Positions 1 through 6,370 are shown, counted from the stretch's first letter. The stretch is 11,142 nt of DNA from Paramuribaculum sp. (GCA_029058705.1 JAIDXA010000308.1:1-11142); one strand, 5' to 3'. The notes: a model not told the origin generated them from the letters alone. A program made the numbers and translations.

Positions 1-18
1 ATAATATACAGATTACCT

Positions 19-564
19 ATGGTTTACAAATTTCGCATTGTTTCAGACGAAGTTGAAAATTTTCGCCGTGAAATCGAAATTGACGCTGATTCAACGTTCT
101 TGTCTCTCCGCAACGCAATATGCGATTCTGTGGGCTACGACAAAAATCAGATGAGCTCGTTTTTCATCTGCGACGAAGGTTGGGAAAAAGACGTCGAGAT
201 AACACTTGAGGATATGGGGTCTGACTCGTCGGAAGATGTCTATCTGATGGAGGACTCTGTCATTTCTGATTTCGTTGAGGATGAGGGACAGCGGCTTCTC
301 TATGTGTTCGATTACATGACCGACCGTTGCTTCTTCATCGAACTTCATGAAACCGAACCCGGACGCACCCTGCTCGATCCGCTGTGCACCGTTGCCAGAG
401 GAAAAGCCCCGGCTCAGAACGTAGACCTTGATGAATTCGAGGAAAAAGTCGCTAAGACAACTGTGGCGACTCCCGACATCGACGAAGAGTTCTACGGCTC
501 GACCGAATACAATCCCGACGAATTCGATTCCGAAGGATTCGATGAGATGACCTTCGATTCCTGA
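19..564 (+). CDS. IS1096-passenger TnpR-like / plasmid pRiA4b ORF-3-like protein
   Basis: The protein has 181 residues. Its first ~130 residues resemble the pRiA4b ORF-3 / 'IS1096 element passenger TnpR' fold: an N-terminal VYKFRIVSDEVENFRREIEI strand, then a segment with SSFFICDEGWEKDVEITL, then LYVFDYMTDRCFFIEL. In that family similar hydrophobic strands alternate with acidic loops. The molecular role of the family is not established, and despite the name this is not a transposase or a resolvase; no catalytic motif or flanking inverted repeats are visible. The last ~40 residues are a low-complexity acidic tail rich in D, E, F and Y, which suggests a disordered extension or a protein-binding tail. 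The ATG at 19 is the first start in frame, with no Shine-Dalgarno site, as is usual in Bacteroidota. The stop is 25 bases before ruvX, so the two are probably co-transcribed. The family call is by recognition, not by search. Confidence 0.75.
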   Translation: MVYKFRIVSDEVENFRREIEIDADSTFLSLRNAICDSVGYDKNQMSSFFICDEGWEKDVEITLEDMGSDSSEDVYLMEDSVISDFVEDEGQRLLYVFDYMTDRCFFIELHETEPGRTLLDPLCTVARGKAPAQNVDLDEFEEKVAKTTVATPDIDEEFYGSTEYNPDEFDSEGFDEMTFDS

Positions 565-589
565 CCACCCGACAACTGACCGAACGGAT

Positions 590-1021
590 TTGGGACGTCT
601 TCTCGCTATTGACTATGGCCGACGCAGATGCGGAATAGCCGTAACTGACACTCTTAGAATTGTCGCCACCGGCCTCGCTACCGTTGAGACCTCACGACTG
701 ATTGGTTTTGTGCGCGATTATGTGGCGCGTGAACCTGTCGACGCCATCATTGTAGGGCTTCCGCGCGACGTTCACGGACGCGATTCGGATTCGATGCGGT
801 ATATTACCCCCGGAATCAATCGCCTGCGCAAGGAACTTCCCGCCATGAGGATCGAATTCTATGACGAACGTTTCACCTCCGTCATAGCCCACCGTTCGAT
901 GATTGATTCAGGGATGAAAAAAATGCAGCGGCGCGATAAGGCAACCGTCGACACAATGGCCGCCGCCATCATTCTGAACGACTATCTCCAGAGCCGCCGC
1001 TATGCGGAAGATCTGTCCTGA
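590..1021 (+). CDS. ruvX: YqgF/RuvX family, putative pre-16S rRNA nuclease / Holliday junction resolvase
   Basis: The protein has 143 residues, the usual length for this RNase H-fold family. Visible family marks are the N-terminal LLAIDYGRRRCGIAVTD with acidic D8, the central IIVGLPRD around residues 53-60, YDERFTS with E93, and the C-terminal KATVDTMAAAIIL with D121. D8, E93 and D121 match the expected acidic active-site triad. Family members are implicated in trimming the 5' end of 16S rRNA (E. coli YqgF) and in resolving branched DNA; which applies here cannot be read from sequence. The start is TTG at 590-592. No ATG or GTG lies between it and the in-frame stop at 548-550, and it gives the canonical MGRLLAIDYG beginning. 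The gene sits between the acidic protein and def, in a probable shared transcript. It is about 57 bases from def. Confidence 0.92.
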   Translation: MGRLLAIDYGRRRCGIAVTDTLRIVATGLATVETSRLIGFVRDYVAREPVDAIIVGLPRDVHGRDSDSMRYITPGINRLRKELPAMRIEFYDERFTSVIAHRSMIDSGMKKMQRRDKATVDTMAAAIILNDYLQSRRYAEDLS

Positions 1022-1078
1022 GCGCCGGTGACAAATAATCTTATATCTATAGTATACTCCAATTAAACCAGAAAATAA

Positions 1079-1639
1079 ATGAGTCTGCCGATCTATCTCT
1101 ATGGCCACCCAGTGCTTCGTGCTGTTTCCGCGCCTGTCGACTCCGCTCGCGAGGGGCTGAAGGAACTTGTAGAAAAAATGTATGAAACAATGTATGAAAG
1201 CGAAGGTGTCGGGCTGGCTGCGCCGCAGATTGGTCTCAATGAACAGCTGGTAGTCATCGATGCCGACCCGGTCGGTGATTCGTTTCCCGAATGTGCCGGA
1301 CGGAAACTGACCCTCATAAATCCTGAATATGAGATTCTCGACGGCGAGAAGATCACCCGTGCCGAAGGCTGTCTCAGTCTTCCGGGTCTGTCGGAAAATG
1401 TGGCCCGTGTCGAGCACATCTTGTTGCGGTGGGTCGATGAGGATTTCAACCCCCACGAAGAAGAAATCTCCGGATTTCTTGCACGCATTGTCCAGCACGA
1501 ACTCGATCATCTCGACGGAAAACTGTACATCGACCACATCTCTCCGATCCGCAAGCAGCTTATCCGAACTCGTCTGCGCAACATCGCGACCGGCAAAATC
1601 CGTGTCGACTACCCGGTGCGTTATGCCCCTAAACGCTGA
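1079..1639 (+). CDS. def: Peptide deformylase
   Basis: This enzyme removes the N-formyl group from the initiator methionine of nascent proteins as they leave the ribosome. All three family motifs are present: motif 1 GVGLAAPQIG (residues 43-52), motif 2 EGCLSLPG (96-103, metal ligand C98), and motif 3 QHELDHLDG (139-147, metal ligands H140 and H144, catalytic E141). At 186 residues it is a full-length cytosolic enzyme. Relative to E. coli Def it carries a short extra segment, VGDSFPECAGRK, after the first motif; such insertions are common in Bacteroidota and do not touch the active site. It starts at ATG 1079 in an A-rich context without a Shine-Dalgarno site. The 81-base gap to ettA shows no terminator, so co-transcription with ettA is plausible and would pair two ribosome-associated functions. 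Confidence 0.96.
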   Translation: MSLPIYLYGHPVLRAVSAPVDSAREGLKELVEKMYETMYESEGVGLAAPQIGLNEQLVVIDADPVGDSFPECAGRKLTLINPEYEILDGEKITRAEGCLSLPGLSENVARVEHILLRWVDEDFNPHEEEISGFLARIVQHELDHLDGKLYIDHISPIRKQLIRTRLRNIATGKIRVDYPVRYAPKR

Positions 1640-1720
1640 CGGCACATTAAATATATTCCCGATCCCGACAGAAATCCACATAAATATTATAACCCCATCC
1701 ACTCAACAGACTGACCGAAA

Positions 1721-3406
1721 ATGGCCGACGACAAAAAGATTATCTTCTCGATGGTAGGTGTCTCGAAAATCTACCCCCCTCAGAAACAAGTTCTGAAAAA
1801 CATATATCTGTCATTCTTCTATGGAGCTAAGATCGGCATTATCGGTCTTAACGGCTCCGGAAAATCATCGCTTCTGAAAATTATTGCCGGAATCGACAAG
1901 GACTATCAGGGCGAAGTCGTCTTCTCGCCCGGATATTCTGTAGGCTACCTCGAACAGGAGCCTGTCCTTGATCCGGAAAAGACAGTCATCGATGTTGTCC
2001 GCGAAGGTGTTCAGCCGATCATGGATCTGTTGGCCGAATTCGACAAAGTCAACGAAGCGTTCTGCGACCCCGACGTGCTCGAGGACCCGGACAAGATGGA
2101 CGCCCTCATCGCGCGCCAGGCCGAACTTCAGGACCGTCTTGACGCGGCTGACGCGTGGAATATCGATTCGAAGCTCGAACGGGCCATGGACGCCCTGCAG
2201 TGTCCGCCTGACGATCAGAAAATCGCGACCCTGTCGGGTGGCGAACGCCGTCGTGTGGCCCTCTGCCGGTTGTTGCTCCAGCAGCCCGACGTGCTTTTGC
2301 TCGACGAGCCGACCAACCACCTCGATGCCGAGTCGATCGACTGGCTCGAACAACACCTGCGTCAATATCCGGGTACGGTCATCGCCATCACCCACGACCG
2401 CTACTTCCTTGATCATGTTGCCGGATGGATCCTCGAACTTGACCGTGGCGAAGGAATTCCATGGAAAGGAAACTACACCTCATGGCTCGACCAGAAAACA
2501 AAACGCATGGCTCAGGAGGAAAAACAGGCAAGCAAACGACGCAAAACCCTTGAGCGCGAGCTCGAATGGGTCCGCATGGCTCCCAAAGCCCGTCAGGCGA
2601 AAGGCAAGGCCCGTCTGAACAGCTACGACCGGCTGCTCAACGAAGACCAGAAGCAGCGCGAGGAGCGGCTCGAAATCTTCATCCCCAACGGACCGCGTCT
2701 CGGGCAGAAAGTGATCGAGGCTACCGGACTTGCCAAAGCCTATGGTAAGAAAAAACTTTTCGACGGGCTGAACTTCATGCTCCCGCCAAACGGCATTGTG
2801 GGAGTGATCGGGCCGAACGGTGCCGGAAAGACAACCCTTTTCCGTCTGATCATGGGACAGGAAACTCCCGATGCCGGAACTTTCGATGTCGGGGAAACTG
2901 TCAGAATAGCCTACGTCGACCAGACCCACCACGATCTGCTCCCCGAAAAATCGGTCTATGAAGTGATCTCGCAAGGCGTTGAAAGCTTCCGGATGGGCGG
3001 ACGCGATGTAAACGCACGCGCCTACCTCTCCCGCTTTAACTTCACCGGCGCCGATCAGGAAAAGAAAATCGGAGTCCTGTCCGGAGGCGAGCGCAACCGT
3101 CTTCACCTTGCGATGGCTCTGAAGGAGGAAGGCAATGTCCTGCTTCTCGACGAACCGACAAACGATATCGACGTAAACACCCTCCGCGCTCTTGAGGAAG
3201 GTCTCGACGACTTTGCGGGATGTGCTGTCGTTGTCAGCCACGACCGATGGTTTCTTGACCGCATCTGCACCCACATCCTGTCATTCGAGGGCGATGGAAA
3301 CGTCGTGTTCTATGAAGGATCCTATTCCGACTATGAAGAGTTCAAAAAAGCACGTAACGGAGGAAAGGAACCCCCTCGCCGCCGCTACCGCAAGCTGATG
3401 GAATAG
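1721..3406 (+). CDS. ettA: Energy-dependent translational throttle protein EttA (ABC-F ATPase)
   Basis: This soluble ABC-F protein has no membrane segment. Homologues bind the ribosomal E site and gate the first elongation steps according to ATP/ADP level. Two nucleotide-binding domains are complete. The first has Walker A GLNGSGKS (42-49), signature LSGGER (from 171) and Walker B LLLDEPTNHLD with D195/E196. The second has Walker A GPNGAGKT (364-371), signature LSGGER (from 453) and Walker B LLLDEPTND with D477/E478. The arm insertion in domain 1 lies at about residues 95-140. The basic inter-domain linker (PtIM), with the EttA-typical KELEWVR-like segment, is seen here as RELEWVRMAPKARQAKGKARL at about 275-295. 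Length is 561 residues against 555 in E. coli EttA, and near-identity over blocks such as GWILELDRGEGIPW supports EttA rather than Uup, YbiT or a resistance ABC-F. The start at 1721 aligns with the E. coli start. No clear U-tract terminator follows it. Confidence 0.96.
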   Translation: MADDKKIIFSMVGVSKIYPPQKQVLKNIYLSFFYGAKIGIIGLNGSGKSSLLKIIAGIDKDYQGEVVFSPGYSVGYLEQEPVLDPEKTVIDVVREGVQPIMDLLAEFDKVNEAFCDPDVLEDPDKMDALIARQAELQDRLDAADAWNIDSKLERAMDALQCPPDDQKIATLSGGERRRVALCRLLLQQPDVLLLDEPTNHLDAESIDWLEQHLRQYPGTVIAITHDRYFLDHVAGWILELDRGEGIPWKGNYTSWLDQKTKRMAQEEKQASKRRKTLERELEWVRMAPKARQAKGKARLNSYDRLLNEDQKQREERLEIFIPNGPRLGQKVIEATGLAKAYGKKKLFDGLNFMLPPNGIVGVIGPNGAGKTTLFRLIMGQETPDAGTFDVGETVRIAYVDQTHHDLLPEKSVYEVISQGVESFRMGGRDVNARAYLSRFNFTGADQEKKIGVLSGGERNRLHLAMALKEEGNVLLLDEPTNDIDVNTLRALEEGLDDFAGCAVVVSHDRWFLDRICTHILSFEGDGNVVFYEGSYSDYEEFKKARNGGKEPPRRRYRKLME

Positions 3407-3422
3407 TCCCTGCACATCCCAT

Positions 3423-3468
3423 TTCCGGCCGGAACTAATCACTTTTGATTACACACAGCCCGCCGGAA
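3423..3468 (+). other. Inverted repeat downstream of ettA (possible 3' UTR structure)
   Basis: Just after the ettA stop there is a perfect 12-base palindrome TTCCGGCCGGAA (3423-3434). Its left half TTCCGGC (3423-3429) can instead pair with GCCGGAA (3462-3468), enclosing a small AATCA/TGATT hairpin (3437-3450). It is followed by an A-rich run, not a T-rich one, so it is not a classic intrinsic terminator for the plus strand. It may stabilise the ettA mRNA 3' end or be a protein site. The function is unproven. Confidence 0.35.
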
Positions 3469-3492
3469 CCTGAAAAAATACTTATATTTAGG

Positions 3493-3525
3493 TATGTCAT
3501 ATGAGGAAAGTTCATAGTAATTTTG
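3493..3525 (+). promoter_or_regulatory. Bacteroidota-type promoter for the intergenic RNA
   Basis: TAATTTTG at 3518-3525 matches the Bacteroidota primary-sigma -7 consensus TAnnTTTG exactly. A partial -33 element, TATG at 3493-3496, lies 21 bases upstream, which is in the expected range, but it is a weak match to TTTG. Transcription would begin near 3530-3532. No protein gene follows within 280 bases, so the promoter points to a non-coding transcript. Confidence 0.6.
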
Positions 3526-3530
3526 CATCA

Positions 3531-3700
3531 GATAATTTTTACGAATGAACTTTACCACACAGGCGGTTAAGGATGCCCCGGCCTTTCTGTGACTGAAAAG
3601 AACCCCGGGCCGGCGATGAAGCAGTCCTTTACGCCCATAGATGAAATCTATTAGGAAAACAGCAGCGCGAACCGTGAGGTTTGCGCTGCTTGTTTTCCTG
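3531..3700 (+). ncRNA. Candidate structured small RNA of unknown class
   Basis: The segment is bounded by a TAATTTTG promoter on the left and a strong hairpin on the right. It has a fold that can be drawn by hand. Outer stem GGCG (3562-3565) pairs with CGCC (3632-3635). AAGGATGC (3569-3576) pairs with GCA and TCCTT (3621-3629) around one bulged G. CCGGCC (3578-3583) pairs with GGCCGG (3608-3613). An apical TTTC/GAAA helix (3584-3587 with 3595-3598) closes it. A perfect ATAGAT-GAA-ATCTAT hairpin follows (3638-3652 region), then the terminal hairpin. The first ~30 bases look unpaired. I do not recognise a known class. It lacks the SRP RNA, tmRNA and RNase P hallmarks I can recall. It is not an obvious end-to-end 6S rod, although the Bacteroidales-1 / 6S-like family should be tested. 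A leader acting on the SH3 gene is less likely because that gene has its own promoter downstream. Confidence 0.55.
3653..3699 (+). terminator. Strong intrinsic terminator-like hairpin, probably bidirectional
   Basis: The left arm 3653-3673 and right arm 3678-3699 form an almost perfect 21-pair stem with one G-U pair and one bulged T. It is closed by a GTGA loop, which is of the GNRA type. The GC-rich core GCAGCGC (3662-3668) / GCGCTGC (3683-3689) is preceded by an A tract and followed by TTGTTTTCC, the usual layout of an intrinsic terminator that can act on both strands. It would end the candidate RNA and any ettA read-through before the SH3 gene promoter. Confidence 0.7.
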
Positions 3701-3708
3701 CGTTCCGA

Positions 3709-3740
3709 TTTGCCGGAATCGCCGAATTTAGCTAATTTTG
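3709..3740 (+). promoter_or_regulatory. Promoter of the SH3-domain gene
   Basis: A -33 element TTTG at 3709-3712 and a -7 element TAATTTTG at 3733-3740 are separated by 20 bases. Both match the Bacteroidota consensus fully. The expected transcription start is near 3746, giving a 5' leader of about 70 bases before the ATG at 3817. The 12 bases TAATTTTGCATC are identical to the promoter at 3518-3529. Confidence 0.78.
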
Positions 3741-3816
3741 CATCCCGATGACAGTTGATCGGTGACTTTGTGTGTAAGGGATGATTAATCTCTCTAATCT
3801 TTAACCGTTTGAAATC

Positions 3817-4413
3817 ATGAATCGTATCTTACTTCTAATTCTGTCGGCATGCGCCTTCCCGACACTTCTGATGGCAAATCCCGCGATTGTAAAGGCTGAT
3901 ATTCTGAACGTGCGTGAAAAACCGTCGATAGAATCGGCCCGGATTGCCCGTCTTCCTAATCTGATGATAATTGAGGCCGGCGAAACTGTCGACGAATGGT
4001 GTCCTGTAAGCTGGATCCGGCGCAACGCCCAGACCGGAGCCGAAACTCCGATGAAAGGCTATGTGAAAGCCGAATTCCTTATTCCGATGACCCACGTCGG
4101 GCTGACATCGCAGTTCCTCAACACCAATTGGGTCATATATCCTCAGGACGGTGACCTTGGAGGGACACTGATAATCCACTCGACTCCAGAAGGAGTCGTA
4201 TCGACATGGTATCGTCTTGTCAATCGCGAACTCCAGAGAGCTGAGCTCCCTGCCACCATAGAGGTCGATGAAACCTACTGGACATTGAACGGGAATGTCT
4301 ACCAGCCTAAATCCAGCGATGAATATGACCGGCTGTCGTTCTCATGCAATCCCTCGGAAGGGCTCGCCGTTTTTGCCGGTAAGATTTGGACGGAAATCCA
4401 TCCCGAACAATAG
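3817..4413 (+). CDS. Exported protein with N-terminal bacterial SH3 (SH3b) domain
   Basis: The protein has 198 residues. Residues 1-20 are a signal peptide: a short basic start (NR), a hydrophobic core LLLILSACAFPTLLM, and a likely cut after A20. Residues ~22-90 resemble an SH3_3-type domain: VKADILNVREKPSIESARIARLPN is the typical opening with the NVR..P motif, and GYVKAEFL is the typical closing strand. In many exported bacterial proteins SH3b domains bind peptidoglycan or protein partners. Here no linked hydrolase domain is present. The remaining ~100 residues (with VIYPQDGDLGGTLIIHSTPEGVVSTWYRLV) I do not recognise; they are strand-rich and contain no obvious catalytic motif. The gene is monocistronic, with its own promoter at 3709-3740 and a terminator at 4471-4507. 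A periplasmic location is inferred, since no lipobox is seen. The function is unknown. Confidence 0.8.
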   Translation: MNRILLLILSACAFPTLLMANPAIVKADILNVREKPSIESARIARLPNLMIIEAGETVDEWCPVSWIRRNAQTGAETPMKGYVKAEFLIPMTHVGLTSQFLNTNWVIYPQDGDLGGTLIIHSTPEGVVSTWYRLVNRELQRAELPATIEVDETYWTLNGNVYQPKSSDEYDRLSFSCNPSEGLAVFAGKIWTEIHPEQ

Positions 4414-4470
4414 ACCTGTACCCCTCCCCGCAACATTGACAGATAACGCCTGACGGGTCTGGAAAATAAC

Positions 4471-4507
4471 AAGCCCCTCTGCAGATGACATTCATGCAGA
4501 GGGGCTT
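4471..4507. terminator. Bidirectional terminator between convergent genes
   Basis: A perfect 13-pair stem, AAGCCCCTCTGCA (4471-4483) with TGCAGAGGGGCTT (4495-4507), has an 11-base loop. On the plus strand it is followed by a T-rich stretch that ends in GTTTTTG. On the minus strand it is followed by GTTATTTTCC. It lies between the stop of the SH3 gene (4413) and the stop of purB (4528), so it can serve both. Confidence 0.88.
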
Positions 4508-4527
4508 CTCTGTGTCGTTTGTTTTTG

Positions 4528-5871
4528 TCAGATGCCTGTGTAGGTCGACGGCGAAAGGCGATGGAGTTCAGCCTTTATTTCGTCGGAAACCTCAAGTGAA
4601 TCGATGAACTCGGCAATGCTTTCTTCCGTAACCGCCGAATTCGTGCGGGTCAGCTGCTTGAGCGTTTCATAGGGATGGGGATAGCCTTCGCGCCGCAGGA
4701 CTGTCTGTATGCCTTCGGCAACAACCATCCACATACGGTCCAGATCCGCTTTAAGGGCATCCTCGTTGAGAATCAGCTTTCCGAGGCCTTTCATCGTGCT
4801 TGCGACGGCAATCATCATGTGTCCCATAGGCACACCGATGTTGCGGAGCACCGTCGAGTCCGTAAGGTCGCGCTGCAGGCGGGAAATGGGGAGTTTCTGT
4901 GCCAGATGTCCCAAAACGGCGTTTGCCATTCCGAGATTGCCTTCCGAATTCTCGAAATCGATCGGATTGACCTTGTGGGGCATCGCCGACGAACCGACTT
5001 CGCCCGCTTTGATGCGCTGTTTGAAATAATCCTGGGAAATGTACATCCATATGTCGCGGTCGAGGTCGATCATGATGGTGTTGATGCGGCGCATCGCATC
5101 GAAAACAGCTGCCAGATTGTCATAGTTCGAAATCTGGGTCGTAAACTCCTCGCGGTCAATTCCGAGACGTTCCGAGAGGAACGCCGCTGCAAAGCCTTTC
5201 CAGTCAATCGACGGATAAGCCGTTGAGTGGGCGTTGAAATTGCCGGTGGCGCCGCCGAACTTGCCGCTGATCTTGGCTGCTTTGAGCAGGCTGAGCTGCT
5301 CGTTGAGACGATAAACGAAAACCATGATCTCTTTTCCAAGGCGGGTAGGGGAGGCCGGCTGTCCGTGCGTACGGGCAAGCATTGCTACATCGTTCCACTC
5401 TTCTGCCATCTGGGTAAGCTTTCCGATCATCTCTTCAAGAGCCGGAACGTAGACATGCGCGAGCGCCTCGTTGATCGACATCGGGATCGAGGTGTTGTTG
5501 ATGTCCTGTGAAGTCAGTCCGAAGTGGATGAACTCTTTGAATTGTTCCAGTCCGAGACGGTCAAAACACTCCTTGAGGAAATATTCGACCGCTTTGACGT
5601 CATGGTTGGTTGTCTTTTCAATCTCCTTGATGCGTTCGGCATCGGCGATCGTGAAATCCTGATAGATCTGTCGCAGGCTGCCGAACTTATCCTTGTCGAC
5701 TCCGGCGAGTTGCGGAAGTGGAATTTCACACAATGCGATGAAATATTCAACCTCGACGCGCACTCTGTAGCGGATCAGGGCGAATTCCGAAAAATAAAGA
5801 TCGAGGGTTTCACACTTGGTCCGGTAGCGGCCGTCGATTGGCGAGATAGCTGTGAGGGTGCTGAGCTCCAT
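4528..5871 (-). CDS. purB: Adenylosuccinate lyase
   Basis: This enzyme cleaves SAICAR to AICAR and adenylosuccinate to AMP, both with release of fumarate, in purine synthesis and the purine nucleotide cycle. The 447-residue protein is of the E. coli PurB type throughout. It has the N-terminal ELSTLTAISPIDGRY, TTNHDVKAVEYFLKE, TRLGKE, and the superfamily signature GSSAMPHKVNP at residues 293-303, continuing into IDFENSEGN. S295 on the mobile loop matches catalytic S295 of the E. coli enzyme, and H169 in RTHGQP matches its catalytic histidine H171. E. coli PurB has 456 residues, and the small difference is a slightly shorter C-terminus ending in STYTGI. The start at 5871 aligns with the E. coli start. 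It is transcribed alone and converges on the SH3 gene. The promoter is just upstream at 5902-5909. Confidence 0.97.
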   Translation of the reverse strand: MELSTLTAISPIDGRYRTKCETLDLYFSEFALIRYRVRVEVEYFIALCEIPLPQLAGVDKDKFGSLRQIYQDFTIADAERIKEIEKTTNHDVKAVEYFLKECFDRLGLEQFKEFIHFGLTSQDINNTSIPMSINEALAHVYVPALEEMIGKLTQMAEEWNDVAMLARTHGQPASPTRLGKEIMVFVYRLNEQLSLLKAAKISGKFGGATGNFNAHSTAYPSIDWKGFAAAFLSERLGIDREEFTTQISNYDNLAAVFDAMRRINTIMIDLDRDIWMYISQDYFKQRIKAGEVGSSAMPHKVNPIDFENSEGNLGMANAVLGHLAQKLPISRLQRDLTDSTVLRNIGVPMGHMMIAVASTMKGLGKLILNEDALKADLDRMWMVVAEGIQTVLRREGYPHPYETLKQLTRTNSAVTEESIAEFIDSLEVSDEIKAELHRLSPSTYTGI

Positions 5872-5901
5872 GATGTATATTATGTGTTGGTTTTACAATC
5901 G

Positions 5902-5909
5902 CAAAATTA
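5902..5909 (-). promoter_or_regulatory. purB promoter (-7 element)
   Basis: Read on the minus strand, this is TAATTTTG, an exact match to TAnnTTTG. It predicts a start near 5895 and a leader of about 25 bases before the purB ATG. The -33 region (around 5930-5934) has no good TTTG; the closest is TTAC. Confidence 0.6.
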
Positions 5910-6370
5910 CGAAAAAAAGATAAGTAAGCCGTAAGGAACGGAATTTGTCAACGTAATTGTTTTTGTGACTTGTCTGAAATTTTTCTTTTAAATTTTTGTT
6001 TTGTATGGCAATTGTATAGCAGTGGGCCTCAAATATGTTGATTCTTGATTTTTTTTGATTCCGGTTGAACAAAAACAGGCGTTTTTTAGTTTTATATGTA
6101 ATTGTAAAATTTAGAATACTTTAACATGTGTCGAGCTTTCCCATTGCAACTTTTTAGTAATTTTGTGTGCTTCTCACCGAAAAACAAAATCTTTTTCCGC
6201 GAGATATCCAAATAAGTCTCCTCATCTTTTATTATGTTGACCATACATCTCCTTAAGTCAATCGATATACTGGATATTAATCTTTGACAGTGCATTTTGG
6301 AATATTTATCATCTTCTGAATATAAATTTTTTTTAATCAATATTTATTCACTAACCAGTGCCATGATCAT
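5910..6370. other. AT-rich divergent intergenic region and susC leader
   Basis: This ~460-base region separates the divergent purB and susC genes and is much richer in A and T than the coding DNA around it. Besides the purB promoter at its left end and the susC promoter near its centre, I see no supported gene. The minus-strand frame at 6092-6340 (82 codons) has none of the composition of the neighbouring genes and no recognisable motif. The stretch 6172-6370 would be a long leader of the susC mRNA. It contains only weak pairing, such as GTCAA (6257-6261) with TTGAC (6284-6288) around a repeated ATAT. No known riboswitch class was recognised. Confidence 0.6.
6137..6165 (+). promoter_or_regulatory. 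Probable susC operon promoter
   Basis: TAATTTTG at 6158-6165 is the only exact TAnnTTTG match on the plus strand of this intergenic region. The -33 position is poor: TTTC at 6137-6140 is 17 bases away and TTG at 6144-6146 is too close. A weak -33 would fit a promoter that needs an activator. The predicted start near 6171 gives a leader of about 200 bases. The 11 bases TAGTAATTTTG are identical to those of the small-RNA promoter at 3515-3525. Confidence 0.5.

Noticed and set aside
19..564. Mobile element suggested by the TnpR/IS1096 family name
   Set aside because: No transposase, terminal inverted repeats or target duplication are visible; the gene lies in a housekeeping cluster.
908..1702. 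264-codon open frame on the minus strand across def
   Set aside because: It is fully antisense to peptide deformylase and the end of ruvX, whose motifs are intact; its translation shows no recognisable domain. It is a shadow of a biased coding strand.
2480..3274. 264-codon open frame on the minus strand inside ettA
   Set aside because: It is antisense to the second ABC domain of EttA, which is certain; the frame is a codon-bias by-product.
3502..3511. GAGGAAAG resembling the start of the RNase P RNA conserved core
   Set aside because: Only the first bases match; the following CCGGGCT core and the other RNase P landmarks are absent, and it lies upstream of the predicted transcription start.
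6092..6340. 82-codon minus-strand frame in the susC upstream region
   Set aside because: It is AT-rich with no known motif, lacks a promoter match on that strand, and overlaps the likely susC promoter and leader.
5910..6370. Phase-variable (invertible) promoter before susC
   Set aside because: I searched by eye for inverted repeats flanking the 6158 promoter and saw only short AT-rich matches. No invertase gene is in the window.
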